Shown here: piece after piece, positions 45,280 to 59,098 of the stretch
Numbering within the stretch: the stretch's first letter is position 1
Layout: each line of letters opens with the position of its first letter
NCBI RefSeq assembly: GCF_004342485.1
Contig: NZ_SMBU01000005.1
Coordinates: forward strand, 124,001-188,000
DNA length: 64,000 nucleotides
Direction: 5' to 3'
Origin: Roseateles saccharophilus
Lineage (GTDB): Bacteria > Pseudomonadota > Gammaproteobacteria > Burkholderiales > Burkholderiaceae_C
Translations under genes and position numbers: made by a program
The notes under the pieces: generated by a model
The model's database searches: none
Told to the model about the DNA's origin: nothing
Seen by the model: the letters and a program-made list of their open reading frames with translations, nothing else

Positions 45280-46836
45280 ATGAAGTTCTTGTCCCACCTG
45301 CGCATCGGACAACGTCTCGCCGCAGGCTTCACTGTCGCGATCGCCTGCCTGGTGGCCATGGCGGCCCAGGGCTACTTTGGCATCCAGACGCTGAACAGCG
45401 AGATCAGCCAGCTGCTCAGCAGCGACTACAAGGCCGTGGCCCTGGCCAACCTCGCCAAGGCCGAACTCGGCGACGCGTCGCGCTCGATGATGACGACGCT
45501 GATCATGACGGGCGAGGAGCAGATCAAGAAGGAGCTGGACACCGTGGCCAGCCAGCTGGCCGCGCACGAGAAGACCATGGCCGAGCTGGAACCGCTGCTG
45601 ACCGACGAGGCCAGCCAGGAGCAGCTCAAGGCCGTCAAGGAGGCGCGGGCCAGGTTCATGCCGGCCCAGGCCTCCTTCGTGAAGATGGTGGCCGCCGGCG
45701 ACACGGAGGGCGCGCCGCTGAAGTTCCAGTTCTCGGTGCGCGCCGCCCAGGTGAAGTACCAGGCCACGCTGGACAAGCTGGTCGAGACCCGCAACGCCGA
45801 GATGGAGGCCGCCGGCCTGAAGTCCAACGGCGTGGCGCGCAAGACCGGCCTGCTGCTGATGGCGCTGGCCCTGGCGGCCTGCGTCGCCAGCGTGGCCATC
45901 GGCGTGCTGACGACGCGCGGCATCGTCAACCCGCTGCGCGGCGCGGTGAACGTGGCCCGCCAGGTGGCCTCGGGCAACCTGACCAGCGAGATCGAGGTGA
46001 GCAGCCGCGACGAGACCGGCGAGCTGCTGCAGGCCCTGTCGGACATGAACGAGAGCCTGAAGGGCATCGTCGGCCGGGTGCGCGAGGGCACGGAGTCCAT
46101 CTCCTCGGCCTCCAGCGAGATCGCCAGCGGCAACCTGGACCTGTCGGTGCGCACCGAGGCCCAGGCTGCGTCGCTGGAGCAGACACTTTCGGCGATGAAG
46201 ACGCTGACCGACGCCGTGCAGCAGAACGCCCAGAACGCCCAGCAGGCCAACCAGCTCGCGCAGGCGGCCTCGACGGTGGCCGTGGAGGGCGGCGCGGTCG
46301 TGGCCAAGGTCGTGACGACGATGGGCAGCATCGACGCCTCGTCCAAGAAGATCGTCGACATCATCAGCGTCATCGACGGCATCGCCTTCCAGACCAATAT
46401 CCTGGCGCTGAACGCGGCCGTGGAGGCCGCCCGTGCCGGCGAGCAGGGCCGCGGCTTCGCGGTGGTGGCCGGCGAGGTGCGCTCGCTGGCCGGCCGCAGC
46501 GCCGACGCGGCCAAGGAGATCAAGCGCCTGATCGGCGACTCGGTGGAAAAGGTCGCCCAGGGCAGCCAGCTCGTGGCCCAGGCCGGCAACACCATGCAGG
46601 GTGTGGTGGCGAGCGTGCAACGGATGACGGACATCATGGGCGAGATCACCCACGCCAGCGCCGAGCAGAGCTCCGGCATCGAGCGCGTCACGCATACCAT
46701 CCACGACATGGACAAGAGCACGCAGCAGAACGCCGCGCTGGTGGAGCAGGCCGCCGCCGCCGCCGACTCCCTGCGTGCCCAGGCCCATGGCCTCGAAGAA
46801 GTCGTCAGCCTCTTCAAGCTCGAAGCGGCGCGCTGA
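45280..46836 (+). CDS. Methyl-accepting chemotaxis protein
   Basis: The 518-residue receptor has two membrane helices ([20 protein letters not shown] near the start and [20 protein letters not shown] near residue 195). They enclose a four-helix-bundle periplasmic sensor with [25 protein letters not shown] domain ([20 protein letters not shown]) and the cytoplasmic signalling hairpin follow. The hairpin tip [20 protein letters not shown] with [12 protein letters not shown] is the strongly conserved CheA/CheW contact. The C-terminus lacks a CheR-binding pentapeptide. The ligand is unknown. It is the Tsr-like class common in Burkholderiales. Confidence 0.95.
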   Translation: MKFLSHLRIGQRLAAGFTVAIACLVAMAAQGYFGIQTLNSEISQLLSSDYKAVALANLAKAELGDASRSMMTTLIMTGEEQIKKELDTVASQLAAHEKTMAELEPLLTDEASQEQLKAVKEARARFMPAQASFVKMVAAGDTEGAPLKFQFSVRAAQVKYQATLDKLVETRNAEMEAAGLKSNGVARKTGLLLMALALAACVASVAIGVLTTRGIVNPLRGAVNVARQVASGNLTSEIEVSSRDETGELLQALSDMNESLKGIVGRVREGTESISSASSEIASGNLDLSVRTEAQAASLEQTLSAMKTLTDAVQQNAQNAQQANQLAQAASTVAVEGGAVVAKVVTTMGSIDASSKKIVDIISVIDGIAFQTNILALNAAVEAARAGEQGRGFAVVAGEVRSLAGRSADAAKEIKRLIGDSVEKVAQGSQLVAQAGNTMQGVVASVQRMTDIMGEITHASAEQSSGIERVTHTIHDMDKSTQQNAALVEQAAAAADSLRAQAHGLEEVVSLFKLEAAR

Positions 46837-46871
46837 TCCCCTCCCCCCCAAGATCAAGACCAGGAGACAAC

Positions 46872-47462
46872 ATGAAGACGAACACCGCCATCCGCTGGAT
46901 CTCAGGCCTGGGCCTGGCCCTGAGCCTCGCCGCGGCGGCCCAGGCCGTCGAGGTCGGCGGCCTGAAGTTCGACGACACCGCCAAGGTGGCCGGCAAGGAA
47001 CTCAAGCTCAACGGCGCCGGCGTGCGCGTGCGCATCGTCGTCAAGGTCTATGCGATGGCGCTCTATCTGACCGAGAAGAAGACGACGACGGCCGGCGTGC
47101 TGGACAGCGCCGGCCCGCGCCGCTTCACCCTCGGCCTGCTTCGCGAAGTGACCGGCGACGAGCTCGGCCAGGCCTTCATGGCCGGCATCACTGCCAATAC
47201 CGACAAGGCCGAGCGCTCCAAGTTCGTCAACCAACTCGCGCAGTTCGGCGAGGCCTTCGTCAGCATCCCCACGGCCAGGAAGGGCGACGTCATCACGGTG
47301 GACTGGGTGCCCGACACCGGCACGGTGATGGCGCTCAACGGCAAGCAGATCGGCGAGCCGCTGAAGGACGTCGGCTTCTACAACGCGGTGCTGAAGATCT
47401 GGCTGGGCGACAAGCCGGTCGACTCCACGCTCAAGCCCGAACTCCTGGGAAGCAAGGGCTGA
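46872..47462 (+). CDS. Secreted chalcone isomerase-like protein
   Basis: The 196-residue exported protein has a signal peptide (AIRWISGLGLALSLAAAAQA) and a chalcone-isomerase-like fold. Typical blocks are GAGVRVRIVVKVYAMALYLT, RRFTLGLLREVTGDELGQAF and VPDTGTVMALNGKQIGEPL, then FYNAVLKIWLGDKP. Bacterial members of this family are periplasmic and lack known catalysis; some bind fatty acids. It starts 35 nt after the chemotaxis receptor stop, with AGGAGAC as ribosome site, and may be co-transcribed with it. Confidence 0.87.
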   Translation: MKTNTAIRWISGLGLALSLAAAAQAVEVGGLKFDDTAKVAGKELKLNGAGVRVRIVVKVYAMALYLTEKKTTTAGVLDSAGPRRFTLGLLREVTGDELGQAFMAGITANTDKAERSKFVNQLAQFGEAFVSIPTARKGDVITVDWVPDTGTVMALNGKQIGEPLKDVGFYNAVLKIWLGDKPVDSTLKPELLGSKG

Positions 47463-47544
47463 CACCCCCATGCACCAGCAAGCGCGCCACGCCGCCGCCG
47501 CGACGTGGCGCGATTTGCTTTTCACCGGCCCGCCCTGACTGCCC

Positions 47545-49920
<2,376 letters not shown>

Positions 49921-50836
49921 TGATCCGCCCCGAGCCGGCCTGCAGCGGCCTCGCGTTCATCGGGTAGAGCCGGGCGAATATGCCGATCTGCTGGGCCGTC
50001 AGCGGCACCGGCCGGCGCATCACCATCCACAGCACGCCCTCGCTGCAGGGCGGCGTCGTCAGCGAGCCCATATAGATGTAGTAGCCGCGGTCGGCCGGCA
50101 GCAGCTGGTTCAGGTCGATCTGCGACTGGGCCGCCAGCGCCTCGCCCTTTTCGAGCGGCAGATTGGCCCAGACCGCCTGCACCACCGGTTGAGGTCGATC
50201 GTCAGCACCGCGCTCCAGCGGCACGGCCACCACGGCCAGACGCCCCTGCTCGTCCCGGTGCACGAGGTGGACCACCATGTCGAACTGATGGCCGTTGATG
50301 CGCTCCTCGCCCGGCCGGTGGAAGTGGAATTGCACCAGCTCGAAGCGCCGGCCCATGACGGTCAGGCCATTGCCCGGCGCGACATTGACCTGCACGGTGT
50401 GGCCGTTGTCCAGTACCGAGAAGCCACTGGCGCGGTAGTCGAAGGCGATGGGCTCCAGGTCGACGGCCAGGCCGTCGCGGATGTCGATGGGGCTCTGGCG
50501 CGTGCCGACCGCGCAGAGCCGGTTCTCCGGCGCCAGCTCGGCCCAGTGATCGGGGCCGACGTCTCCCGCATAGCCCCAATGGGGCGCATGGGCCGCGTGC
50601 GGGCCCTCGCCCCTGGCCGGCTTCGCGGCCCTGGGCGCCGACTTGGCGGCGGCCATGGCGCTGCCCTCGACCTTGGTGGACAGGCGCTCGGCCAGGCGCT
50701 GGCGCAGCACCTCCACCGGTTCCTTGGGTTCCTGGGCCGGTGCAGCCGCCGCGGCCAGCAGCAGCGCAGCCAGGAGCGCGGACGGCAGAGATTGCATCTT
50801 CTTCATCATGGAGATTTCGGCGCCGCCGCCCAGGGC

Positions 50837-52045
50837 TTAAGCGGCGACGGAGCGGCGCACGCCATACCAGGCCGCCAGCCCCACCAGCATCAGCCCGGCC
50901 GACGTGACGGCCAGGGCCAGCGTGGAGTGCATGACCAGGGGCACCAGTACGCCGGCCACCAGGCCGTTGGCCGCCGAGCCGATGCAGGCCTGCAGCGACG
51001 AGGCCATGCCGCGGCGCTCGGGCACCTGGTCCAGCACCAGCAGCGTGACGACAGGCACCATCATGGCCCAGCCGAAGGCGAACAGGCCGACCATCGGCAG
51101 GGCCCAGAAGGGGCTCAGCGGCGCGAACAGGTTCAACAGGATATTGGCCACCGACACCGCGGACATGATGCGAAAGCCGCGCATGATCTGGCGCTTGGCC
51201 GACATCCGGCCGGCCAGCCGGCCGCTGACCGCCGCGCCGGCCATGATGCCGCCGATGGAGCAGATGAAGAACCAGAAGAACTGCGTCGGCGCGAAATGCA
51301 GGTGCTCGCCCAGGAAGACCGGCGTGGCCAGCACATAGAGGAACATTCCGTTGAAGGGGATGCCGCTGGCCAGCACCAGCAGCATGAACTTGCGGCTGCT
51401 GCACAGCCGCCCGTACTCGCGCATCAGCGCACCCGGGTGGAAGGGCTGCCTGAGCCCGGCGTGCAGGGTCTCGGGCAGCAGCCGCCAGTTGGACACCAGC
51501 AGGGCCGTGCCGACCAAGGTCAGGAACCAGAAGATCGAATGCCAGTCGGCATGCACGAACAGGAAGCCGCCCACCATCGGCGCGATGGCCGGCGCCACGC
51601 CGAAGAAGAGGGTCACCTGCGACATCACGCGCTGCGCATCGGCCGGCGGGAACATGTCGCGGATGATGGCCCGCGACACGACGATGCCGGCGCCCGCCGA
51701 CATGCCCTGCACCGTGCGCCAGAAGACGAGCTGGCCGATGGAGCCGGCCAGCGCGCAGCCCACGCTCGCGCCCGTGAAGATGGCCAGGCCGACGAGCACC
51801 ACGGGCCGGCGGCCGAAGCAGTCCGACAGCGCGCCGTGGAAGAGGTTCATGAAGGCGAAGCCGAGCAGATAGGCCGACAGCGTCTGCTGCATCTGCACCG
51901 GCGTCGCGTCCAGCGCCGCGGCGATGCCGGAGAAAGCCGGCAGATAGGTGTCGATGGAGAAGGGCCCGACCATGGCCAAGCAGGCCAGCAGCACGGACAG
52001 GGCCCAGCGGGGCGCGCGCCACAGGCGGCTGGCTTCGGGATTCAT
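50837..52045 (-). CDS. Bcr/CflA-family multidrug efflux transporter
   Basis: The 402-residue MFS protein has twelve predicted helices. The Bcr/CflA marks are PFSIDTYLPAF in the first helix, GALSDCFGRRPVVLVGLAIF (motif A), and SRAIIRDMFPPADAQRVMS after helix 4. It would export drugs or metabolites such as cysteine-pathway compounds by proton antiport. It lies 27 nt upstream of the carbonic anhydrase start on the same strand. The gap to the rnpB 3' end (52046-52122) holds a GC-rich leader. Confidence 0.9.
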   Translation of the reverse strand: MNPEASRLWRAPRWALSVLLACLAMVGPFSIDTYLPAFSGIAAALDATPVQMQQTLSAYLLGFAFMNLFHGALSDCFGRRPVVLVGLAIFTGASVGCALAGSIGQLVFWRTVQGMSAGAGIVVSRAIIRDMFPPADAQRVMSQVTLFFGVAPAIAPMVGGFLFVHADWHSIFWFLTLVGTALLVSNWRLLPETLHAGLRQPFHPGALMREYGRLCSSRKFMLLVLASGIPFNGMFLYVLATPVFLGEHLHFAPTQFFWFFICSIGGIMAGAAVSGRLAGRMSAKRQIMRGFRIMSAVSVANILLNLFAPLSPFWALPMVGLFAFGWAMMVPVVTLLVLDQVPERRGMASSLQACIGSAANGLVAGVLVPLVMHSTLALAVTSAGLMLVGLAAWYGVRRSVAA

Positions 52046-52122
52046 CGGGGGGGAGGGAGGGGATCGGGGGGCAAAGGAAGCAGTCTATCGACGCACCGCC
52101 GGCCCTGCCGAAAGAAAAGAGT

Positions 52123-52564
52123 GAAGCAAGCCGATAGGCCGGATTCTGTGCACCGCCCTGCCCTTGCGGGCCGGACGGCGTGACCGCCATTCCTCTGGGC
52201 CGGGCATCGCTGCCCGGCTCGTTGCCACCTACCCGCCAGCTCTGCGAGCCGCATCGACGCTGGCCTACTTGGTGTTGCTGCGCGTAGAGATTGCCCGTTT
52301 CACCTCCGTCGGGCAGAGCCCGACAGAGGTGCTGTTCGGTTCGCGCTTTCGCGCGATGGTGCGAAGCTTTCGCTCCACCCCACGCCAGCTTGCGCTGGCG
52401 CCTCACAGACCACCCATCGGGTTGTCCCAACAGAACTCGTCTCTGTTGCTCTGATCCTCGGCTTTCGCCGGGCAGCCGTTAGCTGCTACGCCGCTCTATG
52501 CAGTCCGGACCTTCCTCCAGGGCCTCGTTTCCGAGATCGCCCCAGCGGCGGTCTGGCTTGCTTC
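52123..52564 (-). ncRNA. rnpB: RNase P RNA, bacterial type A
   Basis: This is the catalytic RNA of RNase P, which matures tRNA 5' ends. Reading the minus strand, the 5' end GAAGCAAGCCAGACCGCC pairs with the 3' end GGCTTGCTTC to form helix P1. Recognised core pieces are GAGGAAGGTCCGGACT (P4/CR-I region, 52500-52518), the GCAGCTAACGGCTG segment, and CAGAATCCGGCCTATCGGCTT near the 3' end. The length is about 442 nt, longer than E. coli RNase P RNA (377 nt), with additional hairpins in the middle (for instance CACCTCTGTCGGG with CCCGACGGAGGTG). Boundaries are good to a few bases. No T-rich terminator is evident. Confidence 0.95.
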
Positions 52565-52602
52565 ACACTAGCGATTATCCCAGCACCGGCCCAGGAACCG
52601 AC

Positions 52603-53520
52603 ATGAAGGCTCAGAACGTCCTCGACACCATCGGCAACACCCCACACATCCGGCTGCAGCGCCTGTTCAGCGGCAGCGAGGTCTGGGTCAAGTCCGAACG
52701 CAGCAACCCGGGCGGCTCCATCAAGGACCGCATCGCGCTGTCCATGGTCGAGGCCGCCGAGGCCAGCGGCGAGCTCAAGCCCGGCGGCACCATCATCGAA
52801 CCCACCTCGGGCAACACCGGCGTCGGCCTAGCCATGGTGGCAGCCGTCAAGGGCTACAAGCTCATCCTGGTGATGCCCGACAGCATGAGCGTCGAGCGCC
52901 GCCGGCTGATGCTGGCCTATGGCGCGAGCTTCGACCTGACGCCGCGCGAGAAGGGCATGAAGGGCGCCATCGCCCGCGCCCGCGAGCTGCTGGAACAGCA
53001 CCCGGACTCCTGGATGCCGCAGCAGTTCGAGAACGCGGCCAACCCGGCCGTGCACGTCAGGACAACGGCGCAGGAGATCCTGCGCGACTTCCCTGAAGGC
53101 CTGGACGCGCTGATCACCGGCGTCGGCACCGGCGGCCACATCAGCGGCTGTGCCCAGGTGCTGAAGGCCGTCTGGCCGCAGCTCAAGGTGTTTGCCGTGG
53201 AGCCCAGCGCCAGCCCCGTCATCAGTGGCGGCCAGCCCAGCCCGCACCCCATCCAGGGCATAGGCGCGGGCTTCATCCCGGCCGTGCTGGACACGGCCCG
53301 GCTGGACGGCGTCATCCAGGTCGAGGCCGAGGCCGCGCGCGAGTACGCGCGCCGCTGCGCCCGCGAGGAGGGCCTGCTGGTGGGCATCTCCAGCGGCGCG
53401 ACGCTGGCGGCCATCGCGCAGAAGCTGCCCGAGCTGCCCGCGAGTGCGCGGGTGCTGGGCTTCAACTACGACACCGGCGAGCGCTACCTGTCGGTCGAGG
53501 GCTTCCTGCCGCAGACCTGA
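52603..53520 (+). CDS. cysK: Cysteine synthase A
   Basis: This PLP enzyme makes cysteine from O-acetylserine and sulfide. The 305-residue product shows the PLP lysine in [17 protein letters not shown], the substrate loop [13 protein letters not shown], the phosphate-binding [10 protein letters not shown] and the C-terminal [12 protein letters not shown] and [10 protein letters not shown]. The sequence after the lysine block is closer to CysK than CysM. ATG 52603 is 38 nt from the rnpB 5' end, divergent from it. The gene converges on the FHA gene with only 3 bp between. Confidence 0.94.
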   Translation: MKAQNVLDTIGNTPHIRLQRLFSGSEVWVKSERSNPGGSIKDRIALSMVEAAEASGELKPGGTIIEPTSGNTGVGLAMVAAVKGYKLILVMPDSMSVERRRLMLAYGASFDLTPREKGMKGAIARARELLEQHPDSWMPQQFENAANPAVHVRTTAQEILRDFPEGLDALITGVGTGGHISGCAQVLKAVWPQLKVFAVEPSASPVISGGQPSPHPIQGIGAGFIPAVLDTARLDGVIQVEAEAAREYARRCAREEGLLVGISSGATLAAIAQKLPELPASARVLGFNYDTGERYLSVEGFLPQT

Positions 53521-53523
53521 ACC

Positions 53524-54512
53524 TCATTCGCCGCTGTCGTCCTCGCCGGCACCTTCGCTGTCCTTGTGCGCCTGGCGGGCCAGCTCGGCCTTCAGCGGCT
53601 TGAGGGACTCGATCAGGGCCTGCGGCGGCTGGGTGGGTGCGATGCGCAGCACCGGTGGCGGCAGGCTGGCGAGGTAGGGCGGGCCGAAGGTGTGCTGCTG
53701 TTCCTGGCGCCCCGCCGCCTGCAGGCCCAGGCCCAGCAGCAGCAGGACTGCGAGGCCGCCGTTCAGCGTGCGATGCGCGCCCGGCCAGACGAGGCGGGCA
53801 TGCCAGGCGATCAGCAGCGCGGCGGCGATGGGCATGGACAGCGCCTCCAGCGCCATCAGCCGCGGCCAGGAGAAGGCATAGGCCACAGCCGGCAGCAGCC
53901 ATTCCAGCAGCTGCATCGCGACGATGACGACGAGCGCGCGGCGCAGATGCGTCGTGAACGGGAAGCGGTGCTGGAAGAGCTGGCTGGCCAGCGACCACAG
54001 GCCCGCCCAGCCGAGCACGAGGGCCAGCGGCGCCAGCAGCGGCGAGGCATAGTCGACCCAGCGCGCGTCGGGGTCGACGGCGCTCCAGCGGTCCAGCCAC
54101 TGGAAGAACAGCATGCCCAGAAGCAGCAGCGGCACCAGGGCCCAATGGCGGGTCTTGTCGACGATGAGCAGATGCTCGGGCGCGAGCATGTCGGCGCTGG
54201 TGCGCAGCCGCAGCAAGCAGCCGGCCAGCTGGAAGGCGCCGCCCGCGGGCAGCGGCGCCTCGTCGCCGCCGGCCAGGCGCTGCTTGCCGACATGGCCGCC
54301 GTTGCGGCTCGGCAGCAGCCTCAGCCGCACGCCGCCTGCGGGGGCGAGGTGCAGCTCGGCATGCTCGGCGGCGAGGTGGGCGTCGTCCAGCACGATGTCG
54401 CAGGCCGGCGAGCGGCCGATGCGCACGGGCCATCGCGTCACGCGCTGCACGAGCGTCGCGCGGCCGTCGCGGCCCAGCAGCTCGACGACGGCAGCGGGCG
54501 CGGTGGGCGTCG

Positions 54513-54516
<4 letters not shown>
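53524..54516 (-). CDS. FHA-domain multispanning membrane protein
   Basis: The 330-residue product starts best at GTG 54516, overlapping the protease stop as GTGA with AAGG upstream; a GTG at 54540 is an alternative. An N-terminal forkhead-associated domain (about residues 5-105) has RIGRSPACDIVLDD, AEHAELHL and PSRNGGHVGKQRL. These keep the Gly-Arg-Ser, His and Asn-Gly phosphothreonine-pocket marks. Four to five membrane helices follow (such as LLIVDKTRHWALVPLLLLGM and RALVVIVAMQLLEWLL). The acidic tail is KDSEGAGEDDSGE. No family with this order is known to me. Coupling to a protease gene suggests the two act together at the membrane. Confidence 0.75.
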
Positions 54517-55855
<1,339 letters not shown>

Positions 55856-55862
<7 letters not shown>

Positions 55863-56181
55863 GCGAGACCTCCGGTGGAGGGCGCCGATGCTAGCTGCTT
55901 TGGGCGGAATACCCGGTCGTCAGCGTAGAAGCCCGCCCCTCGTTTGCTGGCCACCAGCCAGGGATGCCGAGCACGGGCAGGGGGGGCAGCGCGGCCGGCA
56001 CGCGGCCGGTGGCGGCGATGTGCCACTCGTAGCCCAGGCGCAGCGGTCCGGCGGGCTCGAAGCGCGCGTGGCCCAGTGCCTCGAGCACCGGCGCGCCATC
56101 CGCCAGCCGCGCCAGCACCGGTGCGGCCACGTCGCGGTACGGCTCGAACCAGGGCGCAGCCCAGTCCGGGGCGATCCTCAA
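55856..56181 (-). pseudogene. DUF3025 gene remnant: internal deletion plus frameshift
   Basis: The reading frame starts at ATG 56181 ([20 protein letters not shown]), overlapping the NYN gene stop. It goes through GYEWHIAATGRVP and then jumps to AALPPLPVLGIPGWWPANE. In DUF3025 proteins (roughly 250-280 residues) these two segments are separated by about 150 residues that include the TRxNLHDxFN motif. That whole block is gone. After ANE the expected C-terminal sequence FYADDRVFRPKQLAS is present, but in another frame (55925 leftward), so the current frame ends early at 55891. The restored frame would stop at 55856, inside the protease start. It is very likely inactive. Confidence 0.7.
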
Positions 56182-57047
56182 GTAGCGAAGCGGACCTGGT
56201 TCGGCTGCTTGGCCGGCTGCAGCTCGAAGGCGTGCGGATGCTTGCGGAACAGCTTGGTCGACGGCGCGGACTTGGCCAGCAGGCCGGCCTCCTTCAACAC
56301 CTTGGCGGCGGCGCCGAGGTCATGCCATTGGCCGTCGGCCAGCCTGGGCAGCAACGCCAGCACGGCGTTGATTTCCTTGGCGGCGGCAACGCTGGCGTCG
56401 ACCGGGACCGGCGCTGCTGCCAGCTTGGGCACGGGCGCTGCAACGGGCCTGGGCGCAGGCACCGCGGCGGGCTTGGCTTCGGGCACAGGCGCCGCCGGCT
56501 TCAGAGCCGGGGCGGCGGCCTTGGCGGGTGCCGCGGCCTTCTTGGCGGCCGGCTTGGGTGCTGCTGCGGCCTTCCTGGCCGGCTCACGCTTGGGCGCGGG
56601 CTTGGGCGCGGAGCGGCCGCTGTCGTGGGCCAGTTCGTTGAACTGGTCGTAAATCTGGATCACGCCGTCGCCGGTCTTGCCGTGCTGGCCGAAGCCGCGC
56701 AGCCAGCAGCCCTTCTCGCGCAGGCGCAGCACCAGCGGCGCGAAGTCGCTGTCGGACGACACCAGCACGATGACGTCGGGCTTCTCGGTGATGGCCAGGT
56801 CCATCGCGTCGGCGGCCAGCGCGATGTCGGTGGAGTTCTTGCCGATGGCGAGGTTGACGATGGCACGCAGGCCCAGGCGCTTCAGGAAGCTTTGCTCGCG
56901 CAGCGCCTGCTCGGCATTGCAGTAGGCGCGGCGGATGTGGGCGGCGCCGTAGTCCTTGAACACGGCGTTGAGCGCCTGCTCGATGACATCGGTGGCGACG
57001 TTGTCGAAGTCGACGAGGAAGGCGACCTTCTTGTTCGTGTCGGTCAT
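56178..57047 (-). CDS. NYN-domain (PIN-like) protein with low-complexity linker and C-terminal HTH-like domain
   Basis: The 289-residue protein begins with an NYN domain (residues about 5-140), a PIN-like nuclease fold with conserved acids in [28 protein letters not shown] and [21 protein letters not shown] Lys/Ala/Pro-rich linker of about 85 residues ([20 protein letters not shown] onward) leads to an OST-HTH/LOTUS-like domain ([20 protein letters not shown], then LKEAGLL). Such proteins are thought to act on RNA. ATG 57047 overlaps the pyrC stop, and its own stop overlaps the DUF3025 remnant, so it sits in a tightly coupled chain. The C-terminal assignment is tentative. Confidence 0.85.
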   Translation of the reverse strand: MTDTNKKVAFLVDFDNVATDVIEQALNAVFKDYGAAHIRRAYCNAEQALREQSFLKRLGLRAIVNLAIGKNSTDIALAADAMDLAITEKPDVIVLVSSDSDFAPLVLRLREKGCWLRGFGQHGKTGDGVIQIYDQFNELAHDSGRSAPKPAPKREPARKAAAAPKPAAKKAAAPAKAAAPALKPAAPVPEAKPAAVPAPRPVAAPVPKLAAAPVPVDASVAAAKEINAVLALLPRLADGQWHDLGAAAKVLKEAGLLAKSAPSTKLFRKHPHAFELQPAKQPNQVRFAT

Positions 57048-58078
57048 GCGATCAGTTTCCAGTTCAGCGTCTCGCCGCCGCGCAGCGGCTTCAGCTGGGC
57101 TTCGCCGAAGGGCACGGCGGACGGCAGCGTCCAGGGTTCGCGCTTGAGCGTGACGGTGCCGCCGTTGCGCGGCAGGCCGTAGAAGTCGGGGCCATGGTGG
57201 CCGGCGAAGGCGTCGAGCTTGTCGAGGGCGCCGATGGCTTCGAAGGCCTCGGCATACAGCTCCAGCGCCGCGATGGCCGTGAAGCAGCCGGCGCCGCAGA
57301 CCGAGGCCTCCTTCAGCTGGGCCGCGTGCGGCGCGCTGTCGGTGCCGAGGAAGAACTTGGGCAGGCCCGAGGCCGCAGCCTTCAGCAGGGCCTGGCGGTG
57401 CTCCTCGCGCTTGAGCACGGGCAGGCAGTAGTAGTGCGGGCGCAGGCCACCGGTGAAGATGGCGTTGCGGTTGTAGAGCAGGTGCTGGGGCGTGATGGTG
57501 GCGGCGGTGAAGCGGTCGGCCTCGGTCACGTACTGGGCGGCCTCCTTGGTCGTGATGTGCTCGAACACGACCTTGAGCTCGGGCATGGCGGCGCGCAGCG
57601 GCGTCATCACGCGGTCGACGAAGACGGCCTCGCGGTCGAAGACGTCGATGTCGGCGTCGGTCACCTCGCCGTGCACGAGGAAGAGCAGGCCCTCGCGCTG
57701 CATGGCCTCCAGCGTCCTGTAGGTCTTGCGGATGTCGGTCACGCCGGCATCGCTGTTGGTCGTGGCGCCGGCCGGATAGAGCTTGAGCGCGACGACGCCC
57801 GCGTCCTTCGCACGCTTGATCTCGTCCGGCGGCGTGTTGTCCGTCAGGTACATCGTCATCAGCGGCTGGAAGTCGCTGCCCTCGGGCAGGGCGGCGAGGA
57901 TGCGCTCGCGATAGGCCAGGGCCTGGGCCGCGGTGGTGACAGGCGGGCGCAGATTGGGCATGACGATGGCACGCGCGAACTGGTGCGCCGTATAGGGCAG
58001 GACGCTGGCCAGCGCCGCCTCGTCGCGCAGGTGCAGATGCCAGTCGTCCGGGCGGGTGAGGGTGAGGATGTCGGTCAT
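57044..58078 (-). CDS. pyrC: Dihydroorotase
   Basis: PyrC closes carbamoyl-aspartate to dihydroorotate in pyrimidine synthesis. The 344-residue enzyme is the short class (E. coli type). The zinc motif DDWHLHLRD lies near residues 11-19, the carboxylated lysine lies in [14 protein letters not shown], and the metal histidines lie in LLFLVHGEV and [12 protein letters not shown]. The catalytic aspartate lies in [13 protein letters not shown] 58078 overlaps the LysR stop. All active-site residues are present. Confidence 0.97.
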   Translation of the reverse strand: MTDILTLTRPDDWHLHLRDEAALASVLPYTAHQFARAIVMPNLRPPVTTAAQALAYRERILAALPEGSDFQPLMTMYLTDNTPPDEIKRAKDAGVVALKLYPAGATTNSDAGVTDIRKTYRTLEAMQREGLLFLVHGEVTDADIDVFDREAVFVDRVMTPLRAAMPELKVVFEHITTKEAAQYVTEADRFTAATITPQHLLYNRNAIFTGGLRPHYYCLPVLKREEHRQALLKAAASGLPKFFLGTDSAPHAAQLKEASVCGAGCFTAIAALELYAEAFEAIGALDKLDAFAGHHGPDFYGLPRNGGTVTLKREPWTLPSAVPFGEAQLKPLRGGETLNWKLIA

Positions 58079-59010
58079 GATGGGGTGGGATTGTCGTCGT
58101 CCAGATAGCCCGCGAGCTGGCCGGTCAGCCAGTCCATGAAGACGCGCACGCGCCGCGGCGTGTGGCGGCGCTGGCTCGTGACGAGGTTGACCGACAGCGG
58201 CGCCGGCTCGTAGCCCGGCAGCACGCGCACGAGGCGCCCGTCCGCGATGGCCGCGCGCAAGCCGATGCCGGGCGCCTGCACGATGCCCATGCCGGCCAGC
58301 GCGGCGGTCTCGTAGGCATCGGTGTGGTTGACGCTGACCCGCGCCGGCAGGCCCAGGCTGCGTGCCCGGCCCTCCGCGTCCACCCAGTCGAAGCGCGGCC
58401 GGCGGTCGGCCCAGGTCTGGCTGTAGTGGACGAGCTCATGGCCCTGGGCGAGCAGATCATCCGGCGTTCCGGGCATGCCGCGTGCGGCCAGATAGGCCGG
58501 GCTGGCGGCGTTGACCAGGCTGACGCGCCCGAGCGGCCGCGCCACCAGCATGGGGTCATGGACGGCGCCAACGCGCAGCACGCAGTCGAAGCCCTCCTCC
58601 ACGAGGTCCACGCGCCGGTCCGAGCAGCTCAGCTCCACCTGCAGACCCGGATGCGCGGCCAGAAAGCCCGGCAGGGCCGGCAGCACGCGGCCCAGGGCCA
58701 GGCGCACCGGCATGTCCACGCGCAGCCGGCCGCCGAGCTGGCGATCCTGCTGGAACAGCGCCTCGACCTCGCCGGCGTCCGCCAGCAGCGTGCGGGCGCG
58801 CTCCGCGAGCAGCTCGCCGTCCGAGGTCAGGCTGACACGCCGCGTCGTGCGCTGGAACAGGCGCGTGCCGAGCCGGGCCTCCAGTTCACGCACGACCTGG
58901 CTGACCCGCCCCTTGGGCAGGCCCAGCTCGTCGGCAGCCCGGCTGAAGTGGGCCAGCTCGGCGACCTGCAGGAAGACGCGCAACGCGGCCAGATCCAGAT
59001 TGGATTGCAT
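58075..59010 (-). CDS. LysR-family transcriptional regulator
   Basis: The 311-residue regulator has an N-terminal winged helix-turn-helix ([40 protein letters not shown]) and a LysR substrate-binding domain typical of the short-chain-dehydrogenase-linked group ([20 protein letters not shown]). It is divergent from the SDR gene at 59099. The 88-bp spacer is AT-rich and carries an inverted repeat, so the SDR gene is the likely target. Its 3' end overlaps pyrC, so pyrC and the genes after it may be read from this promoter. Confidence 0.9.
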   Translation of the reverse strand: MQSNLDLAALRVFLQVAELAHFSRAADELGLPKGRVSQVVRELEARLGTRLFQRTTRRVSLTSDGELLAERARTLLADAGEVEALFQQDRQLGGRLRVDMPVRLALGRVLPALPGFLAAHPGLQVELSCSDRRVDLVEEGFDCVLRVGAVHDPMLVARPLGRVSLVNAASPAYLAARGMPGTPDDLLAQGHELVHYSQTWADRRPRFDWVDAEGRARSLGLPARVSVNHTDAYETAALAGMGIVQAPGIGLRAAIADGRLVRVLPGYEPAPLSVNLVTSQRRHTPRRVRVFMDWLTGQLAGYLDDDNPTPS

Positions 59011-59056
59011 TTAATGCACAGTCTTTTCAAACGAACCTACTTTATCGACATTAAAT
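59009..59056. promoter_or_regulatory. LysR/SDR divergent promoter region with inverted repeat
   Basis: ATTTAATG (59009-59016) and CATTAAAT (59049-59056) are perfect complements 32 nt apart in the AT-rich spacer between divergent genes. The first overlaps the LysR start codon. LysR regulators commonly bind such dyads with an A/T-rich centre. The assignment is positional. Confidence 0.5.
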
Positions 59057-59098
59057 AGAACAATAAATTCCCTCCGTCACCACTCCACGGAGAAATCC

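Noticed and set aside
45003-47462. 819-residue frame starting upstream of the chemotaxis receptor and ending as the chalcone-isomerase-like protein
   Set aside because: The first 620 codons are the wrong frame of the receptor gene. The true small protein starts at ATG 46872 with its own ribosome site.
52164-52454. Short reading frames over the rnpB region
   Set aside because: The DNA folds as RNase P RNA with matching P1 ends and core motifs; the frames are chance.
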